In this document: positions 9,377 to 17,742 of the stretch, piece by piece
Numbering within the stretch: the stretch's first letter is position 1
Layout: every line of letters starts with the position of its first letter
Assembly: GCF_001458595.1 (NCBI RefSeq)
Contig: NZ_LN890328.1
Location: forward strand, 1,082,925-1,146,924
Length of the DNA: 64,000 nt
From: Clostridium neonatale
GTDB taxonomy: Bacteria > Bacillota > Clostridia > Clostridiales > Clostridiaceae
Reading direction: 5' to 3'
Translations under genes and position numbers: made by a program
Notes under the pieces: model-generated
The model's database searches: none
What the model was told of the DNA's origin: nothing
Seen by the model: only the letters and a program-made list of their open reading frames with translations

Positions 9377-10297
9377 GTGGTGGTTAACATAAAAAAGATT
9401 ATATTATTTTTAATGACTTTTTTAATTATTTTTAATATAAATATAAGTCCATCATATTCAGATGTTAAGAAAAATTATGATGTAGAAGCAAAACAGGATC
9501 TTTTAATTTTAATGCTTTCATATCCAAAACACATAACAAACATAGAAAAAGAAGATAATAAAATATATTGTGTTTTTAAATCTGGAAAGAAGATCCTATA
9601 TGATGATAAATTAGAAAAAACACAGGAAGAAAAATTTGCGAATTCTGATCTTCAGGATGTACTAGAAGAGTATTATCCATTAAATAAAAATACAGTATTA
9701 ATGGATAAAGATTTTAATCCAGGAAGATGTAGAAACTATGCACTTTTAGAAGAGGTGTATGGAAACAGCAAGCAAAAAATAGAGAAAAATTTAGTCAATT
9801 TAAAATGTGGATATGCAAATTATCAGTTTAACAGCTGCAATAGCGCTAATATTGCACTTGATAATGCTTTAAAAGAACTTTTAGAACTTTCAAAAACTGA
9901 TGGTAAAATTTCAAATATTCTTTATCCTGGTAGCGGAACATTCAATTATAGACTTATTTCAGGTACTAATAGATTAAGTCCTCATAGTTTTGGAATTGCT
10001 ATAGACCTAAAAAGTGATAAAAAAGATTATTGGAAATGGAGTTCTAAAGAAAATGGAGAGAAACGCATAAATGAATATCCTGAGGAATTAGTTAAAATAT
10101 TTGAAGAAAATAATTTTATATGGGGTGGAAAATGGGGATATTTTGATATATTACATTTTGAATATAGACCTGAAATAATTTTGAAAGCTAAATTTTTTTC
10201 TGAATATAATGAAAATAATAAGTGGTATGAGGGTGCACCTACAGATGATGAATATACAAAAAAATGTATAGAAATCATTGAAAACGCTTTAGAATAA
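9377..10297 (+). CDS. Secreted M15-family (VanY/D-Ala-D-Ala carboxypeptidase-like) peptidase
   Basis: M15 enzymes are zinc peptidases that trim peptidoglycan stem peptides. The 306-residue protein has an N-terminal membrane segment (IILFLMTFLIIFNINISPSY). The C-terminal domain contains the zinc and active-site signature: SPHSFGIAIDL with His203 and Asp210, and DILHFEYR with His260. This fits the M15C-type subgroup. The next gene, an Amidase_6 protein, starts 32 bp downstream on the same strand, so the two likely form an operon. The start is uncertain: the GTG at 9377 lies inside the AAAGGTGG ribosome-binding site, GTG at 9380 is no better, and the codon best spaced from that site is an ATA at 9389. 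Confidence 0.88.
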   Translation: MVVNIKKIILFLMTFLIIFNINISPSYSDVKKNYDVEAKQDLLILMLSYPKHITNIEKEDNKIYCVFKSGKKILYDDKLEKTQEEKFANSDLQDVLEEYYPLNKNTVLMDKDFNPGRCRNYALLEEVYGNSKQKIEKNLVNLKCGYANYQFNSCNSANIALDNALKELLELSKTDGKISNILYPGSGTFNYRLISGTNRLSPHSFGIAIDLKSDKKDYWKWSSKENGEKRINEYPEELVKIFEENNFIWGGKWGYFDILHFEYRPEIILKAKFFSEYNENNKWYEGAPTDDEYTKKCIEIIENALE

Positions 10298-10329
10298 GCA
10301 CTATTACTAATAAGAAAGAGGTTGTAAGT

Positions 10330-11529
10330 ATGTTTGAGCCTAAATTTAAAAAAATCATATCACTTTTTATACTGTTTATTACTATAATAGCTATATTTTA
10401 TTTTAATAATAAAGAATATATAAATACCTTTTCTATAAATTCTAATGAACCTTGTAAGTTAGATAGCTTTCTTATTAATAATGAACAAGGCTCTGATAAT
10501 TGTGAAAAAGATAACTGTGATTGCAAAAATGAAGAACTAAATACATTTATAGAAAATATTTTTTTAGTAAAAAGTAAGGCAATCTTAAATCAAGATTTAG
10601 ATTGTATATGCTGTTTATACGATACAAGTACAAAATATGGCCAATGGGCTTATGAATATGAGGAAAGAAAAGTAAAGTATATAAATAACTGGGCTGAAAA
10701 GCAAGGTGTTAAATTCATTGATATATCTCCTACTATAGTTATAAGTAAAAATTCAAAAGTTAAAGATGATAAAGCTACTTTTTCTATATTTTGTAATACT
10801 GCTTATAAGTATGCTTATATGGATGATCCAAGTGTTGAAAATATATCTAGAATAGGTACTTATCACTGTATATCACTTTCTAAAAGTAATGGTGAATGGA
10901 TAATAACAAAAGAATGGTATAAGGACCCTTTTGCTGATTCATTATGCTTAGATAATATTAAAGCAGGTTCTATTAGAGAATATATAGCTACACAGGAATA
11001 TAGAGATTTAAGTAACATCGATGAAAGAAGAAAAGATGCTATAAAATATGCAAAAGAATATTGTGGAGTTTCAGAAAATAAAGAAGAATTCTATAAATAC
11101 AATAAAGAATATAAAAATTTTAACAGTGATGGAGGCGACTGTGCTAACTTTGCCTCTCAAATTCTTCATGAAGGTGGAAAATTTAAATATACTGGAGCTT
11201 GGAATTATGATAAACAAAAACGATGTGCTACTACACCTTGGGTAAATGCTGATAAATTCACAAATTACATGCTCTATAGTGGTAGAGCTTCGGTTATAGC
11301 TAAAGGCAGTTATAATGACGTTTATAAGGCTTCATATAAGCTTCTTCCTGGAGATTTTGTAGCATATGAAAAGAAAGGCGATATTACACACATTTCTGTA
11401 GTTACTGGTGCTGATTCTAAAGGATATTCACTTGTTACATGTCATAACACTGATAGAAACGATGTCCCTTGGGATTTAGGTTGGAGCGATAAGAATATAA
11501 GATTTTGGCTTATTAGAGTTCACTTCTAA
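10330..11529 (+). CDS. Membrane-anchored Amidase_6-domain protein
   Basis: The 399-residue protein has an N-terminal transmembrane anchor (about 9-26), a Cys-rich spacer, an NTF2-like middle region and a C-terminal papain-like putative amidase domain of the Amidase_6 type (about 230-399). The catalytic Cys271 is in DGGDCANFASQ and His354 in GDITHISVVTG; a C-terminal CHNTDRND segment also fits. Such domains are predicted to cut cell-wall or peptide amide bonds on the outside of the cell. It is preceded at 32 bp by the M15 peptidase gene and followed by a terminator shared with treR. Substrate unknown. Confidence 0.88.
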   Translation: MFEPKFKKIISLFILFITIIAIFYFNNKEYINTFSINSNEPCKLDSFLINNEQGSDNCEKDNCDCKNEELNTFIENIFLVKSKAILNQDLDCICCLYDTSTKYGQWAYEYEERKVKYINNWAEKQGVKFIDISPTIVISKNSKVKDDKATFSIFCNTAYKYAYMDDPSVENISRIGTYHCISLSKSNGEWIITKEWYKDPFADSLCLDNIKAGSIREYIATQEYRDLSNIDERRKDAIKYAKEYCGVSENKEEFYKYNKEYKNFNSDGGDCANFASQILHEGGKFKYTGAWNYDKQKRCATTPWVNADKFTNYMLYSGRASVIAKGSYNDVYKASYKLLPGDFVAYEKKGDITHISVVTGADSKGYSLVTCHNTDRNDVPWDLGWSDKNIRFWLIRVHF

Positions 11530-11558
11530 CAATTACGATTTATGTACATTAATAAAAA

Positions 11559-11598
11559 GACTCTTAACTTAAACTATATTCTTGTTTAGTTAAGAGTC
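11559..11598. terminator. Bidirectional terminator between the Amidase_6 gene and treR
   Basis: GACTCTTAACTTAAAC (11559-11574) pairs with GTTTAGTTAAGAGTC (11584-11598). It lies between convergent genes. The minus-strand copy runs into TTTTTATT and should end the trehalose operon; the plus-strand side is followed by a weaker T-rich stretch. Confidence 0.88.
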
Positions 11599-11606
11599 CT
11601 CTATAC

Positions 11607-12317
11607 TTATTTTTTTCTTCGTGCAAAGTCAACAAATTTAAATTTATCTGGTCTATGTCTAGATTCGGTATATTGAAATAAACTTGTATCATCTAAATAC
11701 GTATAGCTTTTTACAACTACAACCATATCAAATTTTTTCAAATCTAAATATTTTTTATCTTCTTCTGTAGCAAATTGAACTGTTATTTCCTTTTTTGCAT
11801 ATGCAATTTTAAGTCCTAATTCCCCTTCTACATAAGCATATATTGAATCTTTACAAATCTCTTCTGTAATATTTTCAACATATTTTTCAACCAAATAATC
11901 TTTATCTAATATAACTCTTTCATCGTCTATTACTCTAGATCTGATTATTCTCCATACTTTATCTGTTGGAGATAATTCTAATTTATTCAATATACGATCA
12001 TTTGGAATAATGCAACTTAATTCATCCACTATAGTGTAAGTTTTACCCATCTTTTGCGCAATTTCCTTAAAACTAATGACCCCTGATACTGGAAAATCAA
12101 ATTTATTTATATCCAATACGCACGAACGTTTTCCTTTAATTTTTTGAATATAACCATTTTCCTCAAGTAATATTAGTGCTTTTCTTGCAGTATCTCTTGA
12201 TACATTATACTCTTTCATTAATTCGCTTTCAGAAGAAACTTCATCATTTGCTTGATATATTCCATTTTCAATCTTATTTGCTATTTCATTATATATGCTA
12301 AAATACTTACTAGCCAT
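11607..12317 (-). CDS. treR: Trehalose operon repressor TreR (GntR/HutC family)
   Basis: The 236-residue protein has an N-terminal GntR winged helix (about 5-70; SSESELMKEYNVSRDTARKA, then LEENGYIQKIKGKRS) and a C-terminal UTRA ligand-binding domain (about 90-230). It follows treC by 35 bp and ends the operon treB-treC-treR. By analogy with Bacillus TreR it should repress the operon and be released by trehalose-6-phosphate. Two nearly identical 16-bp palindromes in the treB promoter are the obvious binding sites. The ribosome-binding site is weak (GGTGAT). Confidence 0.93.
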   Translation of the reverse strand: MASKYFSIYNEIANKIENGIYQANDEVSSESELMKEYNVSRDTARKALILLEENGYIQKIKGKRSCVLDINKFDFPVSGVISFKEIAQKMGKTYTIVDELSCIIPNDRILNKLELSPTDKVWRIIRSRVIDDERVILDKDYLVEKYVENITEEICKDSIYAYVEGELGLKIAYAKKEITVQFATEEDKKYLDLKKFDMVVVVKSYTYLDDTSLFQYTESRHRPDKFKFVDFARRKK

Positions 12318-12352
12318 TTACATCACCAAAAACATTTTAACATATTATCGTA

Positions 12353-14011
12353 TTATTTCTCAAGAATATATACTACAGATTCATATGGTCTAAGAATAAT
12401 TTTTTTCTGAAGATTTATACTGTCACTATAATTAGACAGCAATATTTTGCTATTATCAAATGTTACACTTTCATCCAAAATTACTTCAGTATTTTCACTG
12501 TAAAAATTATTAAGTATTACAAGTTCGGTATTTTCTAATTTTCTAGTATAAGCCAACACTTTATCATGATTTTCTAGAATTATTTTAAACGATCCGTATG
12601 AAATAACATCATATTCTTTTCTTAACTTTATAAGTTTTTTATAATGATAGAAAATAGAATTTTTATCTTTAAGCGCTGTTTCTACATTTATTGATTTATA
12701 AGATTTACCTACAGGTATCCATGGGTCTGCACCTGAAAATCCAGCATTTTTACTATCATCCCATTGCATTGGAGTTCTAGAATTATCTCTTGATTTACTA
12801 TTCAATATTCTATATATTTTGGAATCGTCAATTCCTGATTTTTGTAAGATTTTAAAATAATTTTTTGATTCCACATCTCTATATTGCTCTATTGAATCAA
12901 AGTCTGGATTAGTCATTCCAATTTCTTCTCCTTGGTAAACATAAGGTGTTCCTCTCATCATATACATTGTAGTTGCAAGCATCTTTGCACTTTCTTTATG
13001 ATATTTATCAGTGTTCCCAAATCTAGATACTATTCTTGGCTGGTCATGGTTGCACCAAAACAGTGCGTTCCATCCATTTCCTTTCTCCATCTCTTCTTGC
13101 CAAGATTTAAAAAGTGATTTCAATTTTTTAAAGTCAAAATCCATTAATGTCCATTTATCACCTTTATCATAATCGACTTTTAAATGGTGGAAATTGAAGA
13201 CCATTGACAGTTCCTTTTCTTTAGGATTTGTATACTTTATGCAACTCTCAATTGATGTTGAAGACATTTCTCCTACTGTTACTATGTCCTCATATTTACC
13301 AAATGTATTTTTGTTTAATTCTTTCAAATATTTATGAATTTTAGGCCCATCCGTATAAAATCTTCTTCCATCTCCAATCTGATCATTTTCAAATTTTTCT
13401 GGTTTTGAAATGAGATTTACAACATCTAAACGAAATCCTTTAACTCCCTTATTAATCCAAAAAGTAACGATTTTATATATCTCATTTCTTACTTCTTCAT
13501 TTTCCCAGTTTAAATCTCCTTGTGTCCTATCAAATAAATGTAAATAATATTCATTAAATTTTTCTACGTATTCCCATGCACTACCACCGAATTTTGATTG
13601 CCAGTTAGTTGGCTCCTTTCCATTAATACCTTTTTTAAAAATATAAAAATCTTTATATTTTTGATCTCCATTAAGTGCATTTTTAAACCACTTGTGTTTT
13701 GTTGATGTATGATTAAATACCATATCAAGCATTATTTCAATATTTCTTTTTTTGCACTCTAATACAAGATTGTCAAAATCATCAATTGTTCCAAAAATAG
13801 GATCTATATTATAATAATCTTCTATATCATATCCATTATCAATCTGTGGTGATACGAAAAAAGGAGTAAGCCAAATATAATCAATACCTAATTCGCTTAA
13901 ATAATCTAGCTTTTCAATTACTCCGTTTAAATCTCCAATTCCATCTCCATTTGAATCATTAAATGATTTAGGATATATTTGATATACAGTACTTTTTTTA
14001 AAGTCTTTCAT
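12353..14011 (-). CDS. treC: Alpha,alpha-phosphotrehalase (GH13)
   Basis: This enzyme hydrolyses trehalose-6-phosphate, made during PTS uptake, to glucose and glucose-6-phosphate. The 552-residue length is normal. The GH13 barrel carries the full triad: Asp196 in GFRLDVVNL, Glu248 in VGEMS and Asp323 in CNHDQPR, plus the conserved LDMVFNHTS region near residue 100. The order treB-treC-treR and the shared regulator support phosphotrehalase over the similar oligo-1,6-glucosidase. The ribosome-binding site is AAAAGGAGG. Confidence 0.95.
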   Translation of the reverse strand: MKDFKKSTVYQIYPKSFNDSNGDGIGDLNGVIEKLDYLSELGIDYIWLTPFFVSPQIDNGYDIEDYYNIDPIFGTIDDFDNLVLECKKRNIEIMLDMVFNHTSTKHKWFKNALNGDQKYKDFYIFKKGINGKEPTNWQSKFGGSAWEYVEKFNEYYLHLFDRTQGDLNWENEEVRNEIYKIVTFWINKGVKGFRLDVVNLISKPEKFENDQIGDGRRFYTDGPKIHKYLKELNKNTFGKYEDIVTVGEMSSTSIESCIKYTNPKEKELSMVFNFHHLKVDYDKGDKWTLMDFDFKKLKSLFKSWQEEMEKGNGWNALFWCNHDQPRIVSRFGNTDKYHKESAKMLATTMYMMRGTPYVYQGEEIGMTNPDFDSIEQYRDVESKNYFKILQKSGIDDSKIYRILNSKSRDNSRTPMQWDDSKNAGFSGADPWIPVGKSYKSINVETALKDKNSIFYHYKKLIKLRKEYDVISYGSFKIILENHDKVLAYTRKLENTELVILNNFYSENTEVILDESVTFDNSKILLSNYSDSINLQKKIILRPYESVVYILEK

Positions 14012-14083
14012 ACTGCAAATTCCTCCTTTTAAATTTATAGTTAATATTAATTTGGATTAAATACTGTTAACTTATATTATTTT

Positions 14084-15493
14084 TTATTCAACTAATTTTT
14101 TCTTACCTAATACTACTGTTAATATAAAAGGGACAACTATTGCTATTATCATGCATATAGCAAACATTAACATATGTTTAGGTTGAATTGAAAGAATTCC
14201 TGGAATACCTCCAACCCCAATTGAATTTGCCATAACTCCACTTGAAACTGATACAATTGCTGCTACCGCTGAACCTGTCATTCCTGCTAGAAATGGAAAT
14301 CTATATTTAAGATTTATACCAAATAAAGCTGGTTCAGTTACACCTAAATATGCTGAAATACATGCTGGAATTGAAATCTGTTTTGCTTCTTCATTTTTTC
14401 TTTGAAGATAAATCATTGCTAAAACTGCTGAACCTTGAGCGATATTTGACAAAGCAATCATTGGCCATAAAGATGTCCCACCAAATTCAGCCATGAGTTG
14501 AAGATCTATTGCATTAGTCATATGGTGTAATCCTGTTATAACAAGTGGTGCATAAAGGAACCCAAATACTGCTGCAAATATACTTCCAAATGATGAAGTT
14601 AGTCCACCATAAACAATTTTAGAAACCCATGCTCCTATTGCCCAACCTATAGGTCCAAGTACAACATGAGCTATTAATACAGTTGGCACTAATGCTAGAA
14701 ATGGAACTAAAATCATTGAAATAGAATCAGGTACTATTTTTCTAACAGCTCTTTCAAGATATACTAATACAAAGCCTGCAAGAATTGCTGGTATTACTTG
14801 TGCTTGATATCCAATCATATTTACTTTTGCAAAGCCAAAATCCCAATAAGGAATGCTTTCTGCACCTGCAACTGAATAAGCATTTAAAAGCTGGGGTGAT
14901 ACTAAAGTAATACCAAGAACTATACCAAGTATTTGTGTTGTCCCCATCTTTTTTGTTACAGCCCATGTTATTCCTACAGGTAAGAAGTGAAATATGGCTT
15001 CTCCTATTAACCATAAAAAGCTATGAACTCCTGCCCAAAATTGAGATATTTCTATCAATGTTTTTGTGCCATCTTCAAACATTTTGATTTCACCAATTAT
15101 ATTTCTAAATCCTAATATAAGACCTCCAACGATTATTGCTGGTATTAATGGTGCAAATATTTCTGCTATATTAGCCATAACTTTTTGAATGAAGTTCATA
15201 TTTGATTTAGCAGCATCCTTAACACTCTCTTTACTAACTCCTTCTACGCCTGCAACTTTTGTGAACTCGTTATAAAAATTGGCTACATCGTTCCCTATAA
15301 TAACTTGAAATTGTCCTGCTTGAGTAAATGTACCTTTAACAGACTTTATTGCTTTAATTTTATCTTCATCAGCTAAAGAAGTGTTATTTAATACAAATCT
15401 CATTCTTGTCGCACAGTGAGATACTGCACCTATATTTTCTTTTCCACCGATATACTCTAATAATTGTTTAACATCATTGTTATAATTCACCAT
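14084..15493 (-). CDS. treB: Trehalose-specific PTS enzyme IIBC
   Basis: The membrane permease phosphorylates trehalose as it imports it. The 469-residue protein has an N-terminal IIB domain with phosphorylated Cys27 in the motif VSHCATRMRF, and a C-terminal IIC membrane domain with about ten helices (from about residue 105) including the conserved GLHHMTNAIDLQLM loop. No IIA domain is fused or encoded nearby, so it probably uses a IIA from another glucose-type PTS, as treB systems commonly do. It is the first gene of the operon, with an AGAAGGGGGAG ribosome-binding site and an operator-rich promoter. Confidence 0.95.
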   Translation of the reverse strand: MVNYNNDVKQLLEYIGGKENIGAVSHCATRMRFVLNNTSLADEDKIKAIKSVKGTFTQAGQFQVIIGNDVANFYNEFTKVAGVEGVSKESVKDAAKSNMNFIQKVMANIAEIFAPLIPAIIVGGLILGFRNIIGEIKMFEDGTKTLIEISQFWAGVHSFLWLIGEAIFHFLPVGITWAVTKKMGTTQILGIVLGITLVSPQLLNAYSVAGAESIPYWDFGFAKVNMIGYQAQVIPAILAGFVLVYLERAVRKIVPDSISMILVPFLALVPTVLIAHVVLGPIGWAIGAWVSKIVYGGLTSSFGSIFAAVFGFLYAPLVITGLHHMTNAIDLQLMAEFGGTSLWPMIALSNIAQGSAVLAMIYLQRKNEEAKQISIPACISAYLGVTEPALFGINLKYRFPFLAGMTGSAVAAIVSVSSGVMANSIGVGGIPGILSIQPKHMLMFAICMIIAIVVPFILTVVLGKKKLVE

Positions 15494-15513
15494 AATCTTC
15501 TCCCCCTTCTTTT

Positions 15514-15529
15514 ACATATACGTATATGT
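15514..15529. promoter_or_regulatory. Predicted TreR operator 1
   Basis: ACATATACGTATATGT is a perfect 16-bp palindrome just downstream of the predicted treB transcription start and upstream of the ribosome-binding site. It matches the second site at 15545-15560 in 14 of 16 positions. Confidence 0.8.
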
Positions 15530-15539
15530 TGTAAATACA

Positions 15540-15568
15540 TAATAACTTATACGCATATGTATTGTCAA
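15540..15568 (-). promoter_or_regulatory. treB promoter with operator 2 in its spacer
   Basis: On the minus strand, TTGACA (15568-15563) and TATTAT (15544-15539) form a sigma-A promoter with an 18-bp spacer. The near-palindrome ACTTATACGCATATGT (15545-15560) fills almost the whole spacer, and its centre lies 31 bp (three helical turns) from that of operator 1. TreR binding here would directly block RNA polymerase. Confidence 0.78.
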
Positions 15569-15576
15569 TGTTTTCA
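15563..15576 (-). promoter_or_regulatory. cre-like site overlapping the treB -35
   Basis: The minus strand reads TGAAAACATTGACA, which fits the CcpA consensus TGWAANCGNTNWCA at all but one position (A for G in the central CG). It includes the -35 hexamer, so CcpA binding would repress treB in the presence of preferred sugars. Confidence 0.55.
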
Positions 15577-15640
15577 TAAAACTTTTTTTAATTTAAATTT
15601 TTTTTATAAAGCCTAATACTAAGTATTTTCAAAACTTTAA

Positions 15641-15681
15641 ATAATAAAAGAATAAGATCAATCCTCTTATTCTTCTATTAT
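15641..15681 (-). terminator. Terminator of the methyltransferase gene
   Basis: AAGAATAAGA (15648-15657) pairs with TCTTATTCTT (15665-15674), extended by ATAAT/ATTAT on the outside. It lies 43 bp after the methyltransferase stop codon and before the treB promoter. Confidence 0.75.
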
Positions 15682-15723
15682 TTATTAAACATATATAATT
15701 TTATAAACTTGTATTATTAATGC

Positions 15724-16413
15724 TTATTTTATTGCATAAAATCCAGCCTGCATTTGTGAAACAAAAAATACTTCGCAATATTTAAATCCAGCTTTCCTTA
15801 ATAAGGCTATATGATCTAATATAGTAATAGGATAATATGCTTTATCAAATCGCTTTTTGTGATTCTCAACTATCTCTTTACTCCTTCCAGAATTTAGCTG
15901 ACATTCAGCCCACCTATTTAACCCTATTTCAATTCCTTTATCACTTAATGGTTTAATATTTTCAAAGGTTATATATATCCCTCCCTTTTTCAATATTTCA
16001 TAACAATTTTTAGTTGCTTCTTCACGTCTCTGCCGATTTAAATAATGGTGTACTTGAATTGCTGTAACTACATCAACACATCTATTTATAGTATTTTTTA
16101 AATTTTCAGAAGAACATCCTGATATAAATTCAATTCTATCAGAAAAATTTTTTAATTTATTCTTTGCTATATTAATCATATTATCATTGCAATCACTTAA
16201 AATAAATTTAGTATTCTTAAATATATTATTTGCAATTTCTACAAAATTACCTGTACCACATCCTGTATCAAGCCATATTTCACAGTCATTCTTATATGAT
16301 TGTACTAAATCAATAGTTTCTTTATAAAACAATTCATAATATTGAATTGTTTTATATATATTTCTATCATATTCTTTTGAATTATGTGCGGTTTTATTAT
16401 CAATTATATTCAC
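15724..16413 (-). CDS. Class I SAM-dependent methyltransferase
   Basis: The 229-residue protein has the Rossmann SAM-binding motif I IWLDTGCGTGNF (about 47-58), the acidic motif FILSDCNDNMI and the later AIQVHHYLNR and LKKGGIYITFEN segments typical of Methyltransf_25/12-type enzymes. The substrate cannot be told from sequence. It starts with GTG after an AAAGG ribosome-binding site. It is divergent from a LysR-type regulator gene with 183 bp between start codons, so that regulator may control it. It has its own terminator. Confidence 0.85.
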   Translation of the reverse strand: MNIIDNKTAHNSKEYDRNIYKTIQYYELFYKETIDLVQSYKNDCEIWLDTGCGTGNFVEIANNIFKNTKFILSDCNDNMINIAKNKLKNFSDRIEFISGCSSENLKNTINRCVDVVTAIQVHHYLNRQRREEATKNCYEILKKGGIYITFENIKPLSDKGIEIGLNRWAECQLNSGRSKEIVENHKKRFDKAYYPITILDHIALLRKAGFKYCEVFFVSQMQAGFYAIK

Positions 16414-16548
16414 ATTTTAAATACCTTTCTGCATAAGCGTTAATTTAGTTAGTTCGTCTAAATGTTTTATATGATTTTTCATACTCATTATTAGTCATTA
16501 ATACAATCTTATACATATTATTGGTATAATAGAAATATCAATAATTCA

Positions 16549-16579
16549 TATAATGTATAACTTATGGTTATACATTATA
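16549..16579 (+). promoter_or_regulatory. Perfect inverted repeat in the lysR leader (probable operator)
   Basis: TATAATGTATAAC (16549-16561) and GTTATACATTATA (16567-16579) are perfect 13-base inverted repeats around a 5-base spacer, 18 bp before the LysR start codon. The left arm begins with TATAAT, so the site may cover the -10. It is probably an autoregulatory operator shared with the divergent methyltransferase promoter. Confidence 0.6.
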
Positions 16580-16596
16580 ATGTGAGGGAGCCTTAT

Positions 16597-17499
16597 ATGA
16601 ACATTAATTTAGAATACTATAAAATTTTCTATACAGTTGCAAAATGCAACAATATCTCTGATGCAGCTGACAAGCTTTTTATAAGTCAGCCTGCAGTTAG
16701 TAAAAGTATTAAAAAACTTGAAGAAATGCTTTCTATAAAACTGTTTTACCGCAAGTCACGAGGTGTTGCCTTAACAAAAGAAGGAGCATATCTCTTAGAA
16801 TATGTAGAAAAAGCTTTAACAAGCTTAAATGATGGTGAAAAATTAATTGATAAATTAAAAACTCGAGAAACTGGAAATATAAAAATTGGCGTCAGTACTA
16901 CTCTTGGAAAACATTATTTAGTTCCAAGATTAAAGAATTTTATAAGTTTATATCCTAATATAAAAATAATTATAATAAACAAAAGTGCTCAAGAAACATT
17001 AAAATTAATTGAAAACAATATAATAGACATTGGAATAGTAAGCAATTTAGTTTCATATGAGAAATTTAATTATAAAAGATTATATGAAATTCATGATATA
17101 TTTGTCTCTGGTCCAGAATTTTCAAAATATAAGAATATTAATACATTTAACGATTTAACTAAATTATCATCACTTATTTTATTAGAAAAACATAATATTT
17201 CAAGAATGTATTTAGATAGTTTCTTTAAAATAAATTCTGTAGAATTGAATCCTACAATGGAAATTGACAATATGGATTTATTAATTGAGCTTACCAAATT
17301 AAACTTAGGCGTTTCATGTACAATTGAAGAATTTGTCTCTAAAGAGGTTAAGACAGGTGCATTAGTGAAAATTGATTCACTTCCTACGCTTCCTAAAAGA
17401 CATATAATTATGATTTCAAATAAAAATTTTTCTTTATCTTTAGCAGCACAAAGTTTTTGGGATTGTTTGTCTAATAACTGTTTTAACTTTTTAATATAA
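16597..17499 (+). CDS. LysR-family transcriptional regulator
   Basis: With the start set at ATG 16597, the protein is 300 residues, normal for the family. This start gives MNINLEYYKIFYTVAKCNNI and has GTGAGGGAG 8 bases upstream; an earlier ATA/ATG-proximal extension would run through the palindrome and is unlikely. The N-terminal winged helix (DAADKLFISQPAVSKSIKKL) and the substrate-binding domain (IGVSTTLGKHYLVPRL onward) are typical. The effector is unknown. It is divergent from the methyltransferase gene and followed by a strong terminator. Confidence 0.92.
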   Translation: MNINLEYYKIFYTVAKCNNISDAADKLFISQPAVSKSIKKLEEMLSIKLFYRKSRGVALTKEGAYLLEYVEKALTSLNDGEKLIDKLKTRETGNIKIGVSTTLGKHYLVPRLKNFISLYPNIKIIIINKSAQETLKLIENNIIDIGIVSNLVSYEKFNYKRLYEIHDIFVSGPEFSKYKNINTFNDLTKLSSLILLEKHNISRMYLDSFFKINSVELNPTMEIDNMDLLIELTKLNLGVSCTIEEFVSKEVKTGALVKIDSLPTLPKRHIIMISNKNFSLSLAAQSFWDCLSNNCFNFLI

Positions 17500-17561
17500 G
17501 TTGAATAATTCAAATATCTTTAGAATTTGATAAATTTATACAATATAAGTAATTACATAGA

Positions 17562-17607
17562 AAATAAGAAATGCTTAAATTTATAAATATTTAAGCATTT
17601 CTTATTT
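17562..17607. terminator. Terminator after lysR, also facing rsiV
   Basis: A perfect 19-bp stem (arms 17562-17580 and 17589-17607, core AAGAAATGCTTAAAT) is followed on the plus strand by TTT. It lies between convergent genes and can act in both directions, with TTATTTTC on the minus side. Confidence 0.9.
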
Positions 17608-17697
17608 TTTATAAAATCTTTTTTTAAAATCTAAATTAACTTCTACTTCAAACTGATCTGAAATAATGATTTTTTCTGGATTAAATACAACTTTATA
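17602..17697 (-). pseudogene. Possible C-terminal remnant of a ROK-family gene
   Basis: A 31-codon stretch with no start codon, bounded upstream by an in-frame TAA, translates with VVFNPEKIIIS followed by a charged tail. 'NPEKIIIG' is the hallmark C-terminal motif of ROK sugar kinases/repressors. The following residues do not clearly continue the family, and the fragment overlaps the terminator, so this is a weak call. Confidence 0.28.
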
Positions 17698-17742
17698 TTA
17701 ATTAGCAGATATATTTTTATTAGTAGTATTAAATCTATTCTT

